From: Bacteroidaceae bacterium | GTDB lineage: Bacteria > Bacteroidota > Bacteroidia > Bacteroidales > Bacteroidaceae | Direction: 5' to 3' | NCBI GenBank assembly: GCA_902362595.1 | Contig: CABIXF010000048.1 | Span: forward strand, 1-29,624 | Length of the DNA stretch: 29,624 nucleotides | In this document: piece after piece, positions 7,834-16,027 of the stretch | Position numbering within the stretch: position 1 is the first letter of the stretch | Layout of the letters: every line of letters starts with the position of its first letter | The notes under the pieces: model-generated | Database searches by the model: none | What the model saw: only the letters and a program-made list of their open reading frames with translations | What the model was told of the DNA's origin: nothing | Program-made: the position numbers and the translations under genes

Positions 7834-8958
7834 ATGAAAAAAATCACCTTATGGATTTGTATGGGGAGTGTAATCTGTCTGCTCTCCGGTTGTGCGAAAA
7901 AAGAACTGGAAAGAATGACCGATTCAACCGAAGAGAAGAAGGAGGAGCTCCTGATGGAATATAAGTTTACTCAAAACGGAATTTCTACGGTAGACATTGG
8001 GGAGTCGAAGGAGATGATTCTGGCTTTCCGTCATTTCAACAATGCCATCAACAGCAAGACACAGAGTAATTTCTCCAAACAGCTGGAAAGTTATCGGAAT
8101 GTCATTGCGGGTGCCTTGTCTCCGACAGATGAAGCGCTCAAAAAGCCGGTGGCCGACCGTATTTCCGGACTGGCAGACCAGCTGTATGCACTGGTGAGCA
8201 GTGAGGCTGTCAGTCGAAAAGCGCAGCCAGGCGTGCCGGGTACGGTGGCCGTATCGAATGAAGAATCCCGAATGCTCGACGAAAAAGGGGTGGAATTAGG
8301 GCAGGTCATCCAGAAAGCCCTGATGGGTGCTTTGACACTGGACAAGGTCAATTATTTTCTGGAAAAGGCTCTGAAAGCAGACAATGCATTGCCGGTGGCT
8401 GGTAAGAACTATACGGAAATGGCGCATTGCTGGGACATTGCCTATGGTTATTTGGGTACGTTGGACGTAGACCCGAATCGGCTGGCTCCTTTGTTCCTGG
8501 CCAACTATATTGAAAAGGAAGCAGTGGGCATGCAGGGACTGAGTGGCATCAATACGTCGGTCTATCAGGCTTTTTACAAGGGACGGAAGGCCATTGGGGA
8601 CCACAATCTGGAGGAAGTGCGGAAGCAGGTGGCTTCCATTCGTGGGCAGATGCTCAAGTTGTTTTCCTTGCGTACGGTATATTATTTGCGGGAAAGCCAG
8701 ACATTTCTGGAACGGACGGTCTCGATGCCGAGCGAAGGTTATTTCCATTCCATGGGAGAGGCACTTGGGTTTATCCTGGCCCTTCCGTTTGTGAAGGATG
8801 AGGCTGGAAAATCCCGGATTACGTGGGAACAGGCGGTCGCCCTGTATGACGGACTGACGCAAGGTGAGACCGGCGTGTGGGAGAAAGGCCGTCTCACCGG
8901 GGTGCAGGAGGGTTCCATCAGCGCAACCATCGAAAAGGTACATCAGTATTTTCACTAA
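7834..8958 (+). CDS. DUF4856-like lipoprotein of an imelysin/iron-uptake-type cluster
   Basis: Lipoprotein of 374 aa (lipobox LSGC, Cys about residue 20), predominantly alpha-helical. The central segment YTEMAHCWDIAYGYLGT (residues 193-209) matches the DUF4856 signature 'HHWDEAFGYFG'-like block, here with Cys for the second His (H198-C199-W200-D201). The C-terminal part (SMGEALGFILALPF) also fits this family. DUF4856 genes are commonly neighbours of imelysin-family lipoproteins and TonB receptors in Bacteroidetes, and both follow here directly. The biochemical function is unknown; iron-associated uptake is inferred from gene neighbourhoods. The reading frame is intact and the gene sits 17 nt after its neighbour's stop, so it is translated from the same operon mRNA. 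Confidence 0.72.
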   Translation: MKKITLWICMGSVICLLSGCAKKELERMTDSTEEKKEELLMEYKFTQNGISTVDIGESKEMILAFRHFNNAINSKTQSNFSKQLESYRNVIAGALSPTDEALKKPVADRISGLADQLYALVSSEAVSRKAQPGVPGTVAVSNEESRMLDEKGVELGQVIQKALMGALTLDKVNYFLEKALKADNALPVAGKNYTEMAHCWDIAYGYLGTLDVDPNRLAPLFLANYIEKEAVGMQGLSGINTSVYQAFYKGRKAIGDHNLEEVRKQVASIRGQMLKLFSLRTVYYLRESQTFLERTVSMPSEGYFHSMGEALGFILALPFVKDEAGKSRITWEQAVALYDGLTQGETGVWEKGRLTGVQEGSISATIEKVHQYFH

Positions 8959-8976
8959 AAAATGTATTGATCTGAC

Positions 8977-10122
8977 ATGAAGAATTATGTATTGATTTTC
9001 CTTTTCTTGCTGTGTGGCATGGTGGGGGTTACCTCGTGTGTGTACACCCCCATTAAGGGATACAATGGAAACTCCAAGATTGATCCGCAATACCTGGATT
9101 TTTGGTATCGGCAACAGATATTACCCGCCTATGCCGGTTATTTGTCCCAGGTGAAGCGTTTGGATGAAATGGCTGGAGAACTGGAGAAATATCCTGAAAA
9201 ATTGGTGGAGCTGAAGCGGCAGTATGAGGCCGCTTTCCTGTCCTTGCAAGACCTCATTATTTTCAATCAGCCTTATTTCGTGGGAGAGCTTTATGGCTTG
9301 TATGCGGTATCGGCCCGTTTCCCGGTGAATAAAACACAATTGGAGGATGCGGTGTGGAATCGGTATTCAGCAGAGGACTTATCGGAACGGTTGGACCGTG
9401 GGGTGTTGTCACCCAATGCCTTGGGCTATGCGGCACTGGATTATTTGCTGTATTCGGACCGTGTGGATTTGACGGGAGAGACGGGGAGAGAGTATCTGTC
9501 TTTCTTCCCGGTATTGACCCGGTTGTTGGTGAAGCAGGCTGAGGCGGTGTATACGTCTTATGAGAAAGGTGGCGATAATTTTGTGCGCAACGATGATTTC
9601 TCTGTGGGCGGCAGCCTGAACGTGGTGCTCAACCTGCTGATGAGTAACTTTGAAGCCCACATCCGGACGGCCAAGGTCGGCATTCCGGTGGGTATTTATG
9701 GAGTCTCAGTCCATCAGCCGGAGCCGATGACGGTAGAAGCTTATTACCATGGAGAGGGACTTTCCACTCGCCTGTTGGTTCGGTCTGTTCAGGCTTTCCA
9801 GCGTTTCTACGACGGTTATCCTTACGGAGCTTCGTCGGCCAAGAACGGAGCGCTTTCTTTTGCTACGATGTTGGGAGAGTACCTTCCTCCCTCTAAGAGA
9901 ACGGAGATTCTGCAAAAAATGGAACAGGTGTTCACGGCACTGCATGCCGAGCTGGATGATGAGACTGCCGATCTGGCCCGGTTGGCTGAAACTCCGGAAG
10001 GAACGGAGAAGTTGAAGCGGGTGTATGCGGAATTGCAAAAAGTGGTCGGAATCTTGAAAACGGAAGTAGTGTCGGCGTTGGGGCTTACGGTAACGTACAG
10101 CGACGGCGAAGAGGGCGATTAA
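8977..10122 (+). CDS. Imelysin-family (M75-like) lipoprotein with altered GxHxxE motif
   Basis: Helical lipoprotein of 381 aa (lipobox VTSC, Cys about residue 21). Imelysin-like features are the GYAALDYLLYS segment (residues 150-160) at the place of the family motif GxHxxE(F/Y)LL, and the downstream block NVVLNLLMSNFEAHIRTAKV followed by GIPVGIYG, which matches the family's 'F..H...aKVGiPlG' region. In this protein the motif reads G150-Y-A152-A-L-D155, so the invariant His is Ala and Glu is Asp. Imelysin-like proteins are iron-regulated surface or periplasmic proteins of bacterial iron uptake and are not proven peptidases. The upstream DUF4856 and downstream FecA-like genes are the classic neighbours. 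Loss of the His suggests altered or absent metal or ligand binding at that site. Confidence 0.75.
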   Translation: MKNYVLIFLFLLCGMVGVTSCVYTPIKGYNGNSKIDPQYLDFWYRQQILPAYAGYLSQVKRLDEMAGELEKYPEKLVELKRQYEAAFLSLQDLIIFNQPYFVGELYGLYAVSARFPVNKTQLEDAVWNRYSAEDLSERLDRGVLSPNALGYAALDYLLYSDRVDLTGETGREYLSFFPVLTRLLVKQAEAVYTSYEKGGDNFVRNDDFSVGGSLNVVLNLLMSNFEAHIRTAKVGIPVGIYGVSVHQPEPMTVEAYYHGEGLSTRLLVRSVQAFQRFYDGYPYGASSAKNGALSFATMLGEYLPPSKRTEILQKMEQVFTALHAELDDETADLARLAETPEGTEKLKRVYAELQKVVGILKTEVVSALGLTVTYSDGEEGD

Positions 10123-10135
10123 AAACGGAGGAAAG

Positions 10136-12649
10136 ATGAGAAAGATTTTATTGTGTATCATTTTATGTGGTGGAAGCATCGGATGGGCAGTGCCGGGATT
10201 CTCTCAGTCGCTGCTGCATCTTTACGGCGACATCCAATGGGAAGAAAGGCAAGTGAAAGGACCTGTTTGTCTGGAAATCTTCGGACTGGCGGGTAATCAG
10301 TCGGTACAGGTGCAGACCAATGAAAAAGGAACCGGGTATGCACTTACCGTGAAGCGTCCCGACTACACCTTCCTTTCGTTGATGTTCCGTCGCTGCGGAC
10401 AGCCCGACAAGGTGGCCTATGTCAATGTACAGCTGACGGAGAGCGATTCCGTGCGGTGCGACTTGTCTTTCCGCCCGCAGGAATATATGCTGGGTGAGGT
10501 GCAGGTGAAAGGCAGTTCTTCCCGCAAGGAACAGGGGCAGCGTTTTATGCGGGATGTGGAGGAGGCCATGATTTTTGCCGGCAAGAAAAGCAACGTGACT
10601 TTGACGGAAAATATGCTGTTCAACAAGGCGGCCAATAATACCCGTCAGTTGTTTCGGAACGTGCCTGGCATCACGATTCAGGAAGGAAGTGAGGGCGGTC
10701 TGCAACTGAACATTGGTACCCGGGGACTGAACCCCAACCGTTCTTCCAATTTCAACATGCGGCAGAACGGCTACGACATCAGTGCCGACCCGTTGGGTTA
10801 TCCCGAAAGTTATTACACCCCCAATGCCAACGACATCAAGGAGGTGCAGGTGTTCCGTGGGGCTTCGGCCTTGCAGTACGGCTCACAATTTGGGGGGATG
10901 GTGAACTTCAAGCTATCGGAGCCCTCGGCCGACAAGAAAGTGGAGGTACGGCAGCACGTGTCGTATGGTAGTTACGGCTTCTTGAGTTCCTATACCCGCC
11001 TGTCGGGTACACTGGGCAAATTTGCTTACTACCTGTCGGGAACAGTCAAGAAGGGAAACGGCTGTCGTCCTAATGCCGATTTCAAAGGATACAGCGTGTT
11101 AGGTCAGTTTTTCTACCGGCCCAGTACGTATGAACTCTATAAGCTGGATGTGCTGAAATACCATTATTTGGAACATCAGCCCGGCGGACTGACCGACAAG
11201 ATGTTTGCAGAGAATCCCTACCAGAGTAACCGGGAACGCAACTGGTTCATGGTGGACTGGAACATTCTTTCGTTCAAGTATCGGAAAACCTTTGAGGAGA
11301 GTGGGGATGAAGTGAATTTCCATGCGGTCGGTTTGTATGCCCGCCGCTTTACGGTGGGATACCACACCAAGCGGGTGGGGTCGCCCGACCCTCAGAATGT
11401 GGAGCGGGACCTGCAGCGCGGCATCTTTGTCAACTGGAGCATGGAGGCCCGCTACTTGAAGCGATTCCGTCTTCCACGGTCGGAGGTGAAATCTTCGTGG
11501 GTGGTCGGCATGAAATACTATCAGGGGCGGAATACGGGGGAACAGGCTTCGGGCAGCCGGGGAAAAGACCCCGATTTCACGCCGGTGGAGCGGACCACGG
11601 ATTTGTCGGACATGAACGGCAGGGTCGGCCTGCATTCTTTCTACCGCTATCCCAATTTGAACCTGGCCTGCTTCAGTGAGGCTTCCCTCCGTCTGGGAGA
11701 GAAGTGGACCGTGGTGCCGGGCTTGCGTTTCGAGATTATCCGTACCGGGATTTTGGGTGAGTTGTCACACTACCGCGTGGCGTACACCGACGGAACTCCC
11801 CAGCTACAGAACGATGTGCTGAAAGACCGGGTGCATAAGAACCGGACCATCCTCTTGGCCGGAATTGCGGCTTCGTGCAAGTTGCCCCGTGCCGAGTTCT
11901 ATGCCAATGTCACCCGGAATTACCGGGCCATTACGTTTAATGACATGCGTACCGTATCGCCCGGACTGGCTGTCAATCCCGACTTGAAGGATGAGTCGGG
12001 CTATTCCAGTGATGTGGGAGTCCGTTCCCGCGGGAAGAGTTTGCTCAGTTATGATGTCAGTGCTTTTTTCCTCTACTACGGTAACCGCATCGGAGAATAC
12101 TATCGGGAGAATCCGGAGATGAAGGGCACCTACCACCGTTACCGCGACAATGTGGGGAACGGTATCAGTTATGGGGTGGAAAGTACCTGTTCTGTCGATT
12201 TGTCTTCCTTTGCCCGGGTGATTCACGAAGACTTGAAGCCGGAAGTCTATGCCAGTGTGGCTGTGACCGGCTCCCGTTACCTGGGGCAGTCCCGGAAGCA
12301 GATAGAGTTTGTGCCGTTGTATAACCTGAAAGGAGGACTCAATTTGAATTTCCGGCGCTTCTCGGCAGCCGTGCAGGTGAGCGGTACCTCTTTCCAGTAC
12401 ACCGACGCTTCCAATGAACCGATGGACCCCAACGACGGAGTGTACGGTATCTATGGAGCCATTCCCGGTTTCTGTGTGGTAGATGCAAGTGTCAGCTACC
12501 AAGCCACCCGTTATGCGGGGATGGTACTCTCTTTGCAGAACATCGGGAACGAGATTTATATGACCCGCAGGGCTACAGGCTATCCGGGGCCGGGCATCAT
12601 TCCCTCGGCTCCGTTCAACATGATGCTGACCCTGGAATTACATTTATAA
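10136..12649 (+). CDS. FecA-like TonB-dependent outer-membrane receptor
   Basis: Second TonB-dependent receptor of the operon (837 aa), of the ferric-siderophore/citrate class rather than the SusC class. Signal peptide about 1-24; short N-terminal beta domain (27-115); TonB-box-like EVQVKG at 121-126; plug about 155-275 with NVPGITIQEG, RGLNPNRSSNF, a DPLGYPESYYTP stretch and EVQVFRGASALQYGSQFGG, which closely follows the FecA plug pattern (GLNPN, GYP, V.RG...YG). The barrel ends in LTLELHL. There is no STN signalling domain and no FecIR genes in the window. Unusually for this operon it has a clear Shine-Dalgarno sequence, GGAGG at 10127-10131, which may raise its translation. Likely substrate class is a ferric chelate or similar small metal complex; exact ligand unknown. 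Confidence 0.88.
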   Translation: MRKILLCIILCGGSIGWAVPGFSQSLLHLYGDIQWEERQVKGPVCLEIFGLAGNQSVQVQTNEKGTGYALTVKRPDYTFLSLMFRRCGQPDKVAYVNVQLTESDSVRCDLSFRPQEYMLGEVQVKGSSSRKEQGQRFMRDVEEAMIFAGKKSNVTLTENMLFNKAANNTRQLFRNVPGITIQEGSEGGLQLNIGTRGLNPNRSSNFNMRQNGYDISADPLGYPESYYTPNANDIKEVQVFRGASALQYGSQFGGMVNFKLSEPSADKKVEVRQHVSYGSYGFLSSYTRLSGTLGKFAYYLSGTVKKGNGCRPNADFKGYSVLGQFFYRPSTYELYKLDVLKYHYLEHQPGGLTDKMFAENPYQSNRERNWFMVDWNILSFKYRKTFEESGDEVNFHAVGLYARRFTVGYHTKRVGSPDPQNVERDLQRGIFVNWSMEARYLKRFRLPRSEVKSSWVVGMKYYQGRNTGEQASGSRGKDPDFTPVERTTDLSDMNGRVGLHSFYRYPNLNLACFSEASLRLGEKWTVVPGLRFEIIRTGILGELSHYRVAYTDGTPQLQNDVLKDRVHKNRTILLAGIAASCKLPRAEFYANVTRNYRAITFNDMRTVSPGLAVNPDLKDESGYSSDVGVRSRGKSLLSYDVSAFFLYYGNRIGEYYRENPEMKGTYHRYRDNVGNGISYGVESTCSVDLSSFARVIHEDLKPEVYASVAVTGSRYLGQSRKQIEFVPLYNLKGGLNLNFRRFSAAVQVSGTSFQYTDASNEPMDPNDGVYGIYGAIPGFCVVDASVSYQATRYAGMVLSLQNIGNEIYMTRRATGYPGPGIIPSAPFNMMLTLELHL

Positions 12650-12663
12650 AATCAACGCAGAAA

Positions 12664-13641
12664 ATGAATTGGATGGAATTATTTAAAGAAGCAGTCTGGT
12701 TGCCAGTGGCGTATTTGTTCGACCCGGCACGGAGAGTCTTTATCGGTTATCTTCTGATGTCCGGACTGATAGGGCTTTGCCTTTTTTATTTTGTACATGG
12801 AAAATCGTTGGCGGAAAGCTGGAGGGAATTGTTTGCCAGACGTAACTGGTGGAGCGGTTCAGCCCGTACGGACTACGGTCTGTTCTTCATTGGTTTGTGC
12901 TTCAAGGCGGTATGCATCGTACCTTACCTGTCGGTGGGATCCATGCTGGCCTATGCGATGTCCAAGCAGCTGACCGAATGGCTTGGACCTCGTCCGGACG
13001 CTTCTTCCAGTCTGTGGGTGGCATTCTGCTATCCCGTGATTTTGTTTCTTGTGAAAGACTTTTTTGTTTTTGTCACGCATTACTACCTGCATCGCAACCG
13101 TTATCTGTGGGAGTTTCACAAAGTGCATCATTCAGCCACGGTCATGAATCCGTTTACGCTCTATCGCATGCATCCCGTGGAAATTCTGTTGCAGAACTTG
13201 CAAGGTATGGCGGCTTTTGTACTGGTGACCGGACTTTTCTTTTATTTCAACAATCATCTGGTGGCCCGGGCCACTATCTGGGGCGTCAACTCGTTCAGTT
13301 TTCTGTTCTTCATGGCCGGTGCCAATCTTCGCCATTCCTCCGTGCCGTTGAGCTATCCGCGGTGGCTGGAAGTGGTGTTGATGAGCCCTTATCAGCACCA
13401 GATTCATCACAGTGACGAGGCCCGGTTCTGTCATAGCAACTTCGGTTCCCGACTGGCTATTTGGGATTATTGGTGCCACACGTGGGTACGTTCCGTCGAT
13501 TGTCCGGAAAAAGACCTGCACTTCGGTCTGCCAGGTCGGGGACTTCATGCTTCGAATACCATAGCCGGGAATCTGCTTTCTCCTTTCAAGGGATGTGTCA
13601 GCATTCTCCGGAATTCAGTCTGTCGGAAACATCGTATGTAG
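12664..13641 (+). CDS. Fatty acid hydroxylase / sterol desaturase family membrane protein
   Basis: Integral membrane di-iron oxygenase of the FA_hydroxylase/sterol desaturase family (325 aa). Three histidine clusters are intact: H139-YYL-H143 (HxxxH), H152-KV-HH156 (HxxHH) and H245-QI-HH249 (HxxHH), followed by FCHSNFGSRLAIWDYW, the usual C-terminal signature. Hydrophobic segments at about 10-50, 75-100, 110-140 and 175-220 suggest four or more membrane spans. It is the last gene of the operon, 14 nt after the FecA-like receptor stop and 22 nt before a terminator. Such enzymes insert hydroxyl groups or double bonds using O2 and iron; related genes sit beside imelysin/TonB clusters in other Bacteroidetes. 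Its substrate (lipid, sphingolipid or imported ligand) is unknown, and an O2-using enzyme is notable in a gut-type anaerobe. Confidence 0.88.
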   Translation: MNWMELFKEAVWLPVAYLFDPARRVFIGYLLMSGLIGLCLFYFVHGKSLAESWRELFARRNWWSGSARTDYGLFFIGLCFKAVCIVPYLSVGSMLAYAMSKQLTEWLGPRPDASSSLWVAFCYPVILFLVKDFFVFVTHYYLHRNRYLWEFHKVHHSATVMNPFTLYRMHPVEILLQNLQGMAAFVLVTGLFFYFNNHLVARATIWGVNSFSFLFFMAGANLRHSSVPLSYPRWLEVVLMSPYQHQIHHSDEARFCHSNFGSRLAIWDYWCHTWVRSVDCPEKDLHFGLPGRGLHASNTIAGNLLSPFKGCVSILRNSVCRKHRM

Positions 13642-13663
13642 ATAAAGAGGAAAATCAGTAAGA

Positions 13664-13703
13664 GCCCGTCATAGCTAAAAATCGTTCAATGGCGGGCTTT
13701 TTT
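13664..13703 (+). terminator. Rho-independent terminator of the nine-gene operon
   Basis: Inverted repeat GCCCGTCAT (13664-13672) with ATGGCGGGC (13689-13697), followed by a run of six T residues, 22 nt after the stop of the fatty acid hydroxylase gene. The stem resembles those at 25689-25721 and 41-71. Confidence 0.85.
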
Positions 13704-13714
13704 ATGAGATTCTA

Positions 13715-13744
13715 TTTGTCATATAAAAAAAAACTCTAATTTTA
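13715..13744 (+). promoter_or_regulatory. Putative promoter of the lipoprotein/PagL-like pair
   Basis: TTTG at 13715-13718, an 18-nt spacer, then TAATTTTA at 13737-13744 (seven of eight positions of TAnnTTTG fixed or free). It lies between the operon terminator and the lipoprotein start, about 65 nt upstream of ATG 13810. Confidence 0.45.
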
Positions 13745-13809
13745 CGCGACCGAAGCTGTCAGTCAGTTTGTCGGCAAATGATTCACGTTTGAATGAAATG
13801 AATGCGGGT

Positions 13810-14796
13810 ATGATGAAAAGCACGTTCTGTATGCTGCAATGCAGTATCCTAAGTTTGATGTCGGTGTTAGCCGGATGCAACAGCGAGGTCTTTATTGATG
13901 AATTTTTGACGGATTCTCCAACCGTTTCTCTTTCGGAGACAGAAAACGAAGTTACGGTTCGTTTTGATACGGACAATTGGAGTATTGTAGATATAAATTA
14001 TTTGCGGTCGGATATGTCCGTGTTTGTCACCGACCTGGAAGGGAAAAACAGAAAATCACTTCCGCTTGAAGAGGGCGAAACCGGTATTGTGCATTGCCAA
14101 AATTCCTTTTTGGATTTTCAGGTGGTAAAAAGCAACAGTCGCGAATTGCATCTGATTGCCGGAGAGAACCTTTATGACTGGCCGTTTGAGGCTGCAATCA
14201 GGGTAGGCAACCGTTACGAAGAAAAGATGATTCAAATTTCTTTTGCACCGACCAGGAAATATCAGGTAGACAGTGTAGCATACGACTGGAGTCAGTTTTC
14301 TTATTATGACAATATGTTGGAGCCGGTAGACGAAATGGTAGTGAATACCCTGCACAGTACCCAGCCCGTGACAGTGTGTTTTTATCCCTACCGCAATTCA
14401 ACTCGTACAGTGGAATTTTACATGCTGAGTAACAGTGGAAATATAGAGAGAGAAGCTGTACAGCAATTGTTGGAAGATTCTCTCTCTCAGGTTGAGATTC
14501 CGGATGTGGTGAATGGCGTGCCAGGATTATATGGCACGAAGGTGCCTTTCTGTGTTCAGGAGCAAAGGCTGGATGCAGGGCTGGACAAGAACCTGGAGGT
14601 GGTAAAGAAACTGGAACCTGGTAGGAAAGTACGCTTGGAAGTCTTTACCGGAATGAAGAAGTATAATGTACCTTATAAGGTTTATCTTTCCAATTCGTTT
14701 ACCGGAAAGAAAATGATATTTTCTGGGACGCTTTCCAGTTCAACTCCATTCGACTATTTGATAATACCTTTTGACATTACCAATGAAGATGAATAG
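13810..14796 (+). CDS. Unrecognised lipoprotein, partner of the PagL-like gene
   Basis: I do not recognise a family. From the ATG at 13810 (an upstream in-frame ATG at 13798 and another at 13813 are alternatives) it encodes about 328 aa with a lipoprotein signal ending in VLAGC, followed by NSEVFIDEFLTDSP. The mature protein looks like a beta-sandwich: alternating strands such as NEVTVRFDTDNWSIVDINYL near the N-terminus and VRLEVFTGMKKYNVPYKVYL near the C-terminus. The first mature domain resembles the BACON-like pattern of a tryptophan-containing strand (FDTDNWSIVDI) but is not clear enough to name. The stop codon overlaps the start of the PagL-like gene, so the two are translationally coupled and probably work together at the outer membrane. 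A TTTG/TAATTTTA promoter lies at 13715-13744. Confidence 0.8.
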   Translation: MMKSTFCMLQCSILSLMSVLAGCNSEVFIDEFLTDSPTVSLSETENEVTVRFDTDNWSIVDINYLRSDMSVFVTDLEGKNRKSLPLEEGETGIVHCQNSFLDFQVVKSNSRELHLIAGENLYDWPFEAAIRVGNRYEEKMIQISFAPTRKYQVDSVAYDWSQFSYYDNMLEPVDEMVVNTLHSTQPVTVCFYPYRNSTRTVEFYMLSNSGNIEREAVQQLLEDSLSQVEIPDVVNGVPGLYGTKVPFCVQEQRLDAGLDKNLEVVKKLEPGRKVRLEVFTGMKKYNVPYKVYLSNSFTGKKMIFSGTLSSSTPFDYLIIPFDITNEDE

Positions 14797-16003
14797 ATTC
14801 ATAGTCAGGATGTACGTAGGTACAGCCTTGTGCACTTGCGCTCTGTCGTTGTATGCAGGCGGTCGTGACAGCCTTTCTCATAAAATGGTGCATGCGCTAA
14901 GTTTTGACCTGAAGCCGGCCTATGTGTTTCCTACCCATGAGTTCTTGGCCGGGAACAATGCGGCTTTTGCGCCTATCCGGAAAAACCTGTCGGCGCATCT
15001 GAAATACGGATTCAAGTTTGCCCCCGATTCGTATTTCGGCCAAATGTATCCCCATGCTTTACAAGGTGTCGGTGTAGGATACCACACGTTTTTCAATTCG
15101 GCAGAGCTGGGGAACCCTTTCTCTGTCTATGTGTTTCAGACTTCCCGTATTGCGAGTATTACTCCCCAGCTGTCTTTTGATTATGAATGGAACTTTGGAG
15201 CCTCTTTCGGATGGAAAAAGTTTGATGCCGAATCGAATCCCTTCAATCGGGTGGTCGGCTCTAAAGTGAACGCTTATATTCATCTGGAATTTCTGTTGAA
15301 TTGGCGGCTGGATGCACAGACCAGTTTGCGGGCCGGAATTGCCGCCACCCATTTTTCAAACGGAAATACGGGGTATCCCAATGCGGGGGTAAATACGGTG
15401 GGAGCCAGTGTCGGCATTACCCGCTATTTTGGAGGAAGTGAGAAAACGGAATGTGCCTGCACCTTCCGGCGTCCGGCTTTCAAACCCTATCTCAGTTACG
15501 ATTTGATAGTGTATGGCTCTACCCGGAAGAAAGGGGTGTTTCTGGAAGACGGTACTCCCATTCTGGTACCGGGTTCTTTTGGTATCTTGGGGTTGAATTT
15601 TACACCGATGTATAATTTCAGCCGTTATTTCCGGGCCGGTGTGTCATTGGATGCCCAGTACGATGAGAGTGCGAATATTTCCCGTCATATCGCCAACAGC
15701 GTAACAACTCCCGATGCAGAGACCATCAAGTTCTATCGTCCTCCTTTCCGGGAACAATTTGCCGTCGGACTTTCGTTGCGGGCCGAAATCGTGATGCCGA
15801 TTTTTTCGATTAATCTGGGTATCGGGCGAAATGTCATTTGTCAGGGGGCCGACACCAATGCTTTTTATCAGGTATTGGCCTTGAAGACGGATATCACCAA
15901 GAACCTCTTCCTGCATGTGGGCTACCAGCTTCATGATTTCAAAGACCCCAACAACCTGATGCTGGGCGTGGGATTCCGTTTCAATGCCAAAGGAAGGGAA
16001 TAG
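14789..16003 (+). CDS. Acyloxyacyl hydrolase (PagL-type lipid A deacylase family)
   Basis: Outer-membrane beta-barrel hydrolase that in characterised relatives removes an acyl chain from lipid A. About 404 aa from ATG 14789 (ATG 14783 also possible), with signal peptide MNRFIVRMYVGTALCTCALS ending at ..SLYA. The barrel part (about 30-205) ends in ATHFSNGNTGYPNAGVNTVG, which holds the PagL-like His-x-Ser pair H188/S190 and following Asn-rich loop. A second portion (205-404) is a further beta-rich region common to the longer Bacteroidales homologues. The gene overlaps the upstream lipoprotein by 8-14 nt. Lipid A in gut Bacteroides is under-acylated and phosphate-modified; whether this enzyme contributes is inference. 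It converges with the thiol peroxidase gene. Confidence 0.82.
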   Translation: MNRFIVRMYVGTALCTCALSLYAGGRDSLSHKMVHALSFDLKPAYVFPTHEFLAGNNAAFAPIRKNLSAHLKYGFKFAPDSYFGQMYPHALQGVGVGYHTFFNSAELGNPFSVYVFQTSRIASITPQLSFDYEWNFGASFGWKKFDAESNPFNRVVGSKVNAYIHLEFLLNWRLDAQTSLRAGIAATHFSNGNTGYPNAGVNTVGASVGITRYFGGSEKTECACTFRRPAFKPYLSYDLIVYGSTRKKGVFLEDGTPILVPGSFGILGLNFTPMYNFSRYFRAGVSLDAQYDESANISRHIANSVTTPDAETIKFYRPPFREQFAVGLSLRAEIVMPIFSINLGIGRNVICQGADTNAFYQVLALKTDITKNLFLHVGYQLHDFKDPNNLMLGVGFRFNAKGRE

Positions 16004-16013
16004 CGTATCCCTT
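15994..16013. terminator. Possible shared terminator between convergent genes
   Basis: Short inverted repeat AAGGGAATA (15994-16002) with TATCCCTT (16006-16013), with one bulged A, at the junction of the converging PagL-like and thiol peroxidase genes. It overlaps the PagL-like stop codon and has no long T run, so termination strength is doubtful. Confidence 0.3.
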
Positions 16014-16027
16014 CACTTTGTGATTGG

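Noticed and set aside
8296..9114. Minus-strand frame of 272 codons spanning the DUF4856/imelysin junction.
   Set aside because: It covers parts of two well-supported plus-strand genes and shows no family pattern.
11804..12502. Minus-strand frame of 232 codons opposite the FecA-like receptor.
   Set aside because: Shadow of the receptor; composition of His, Gly and Thr is typical of reverse-complemented barrel codons.
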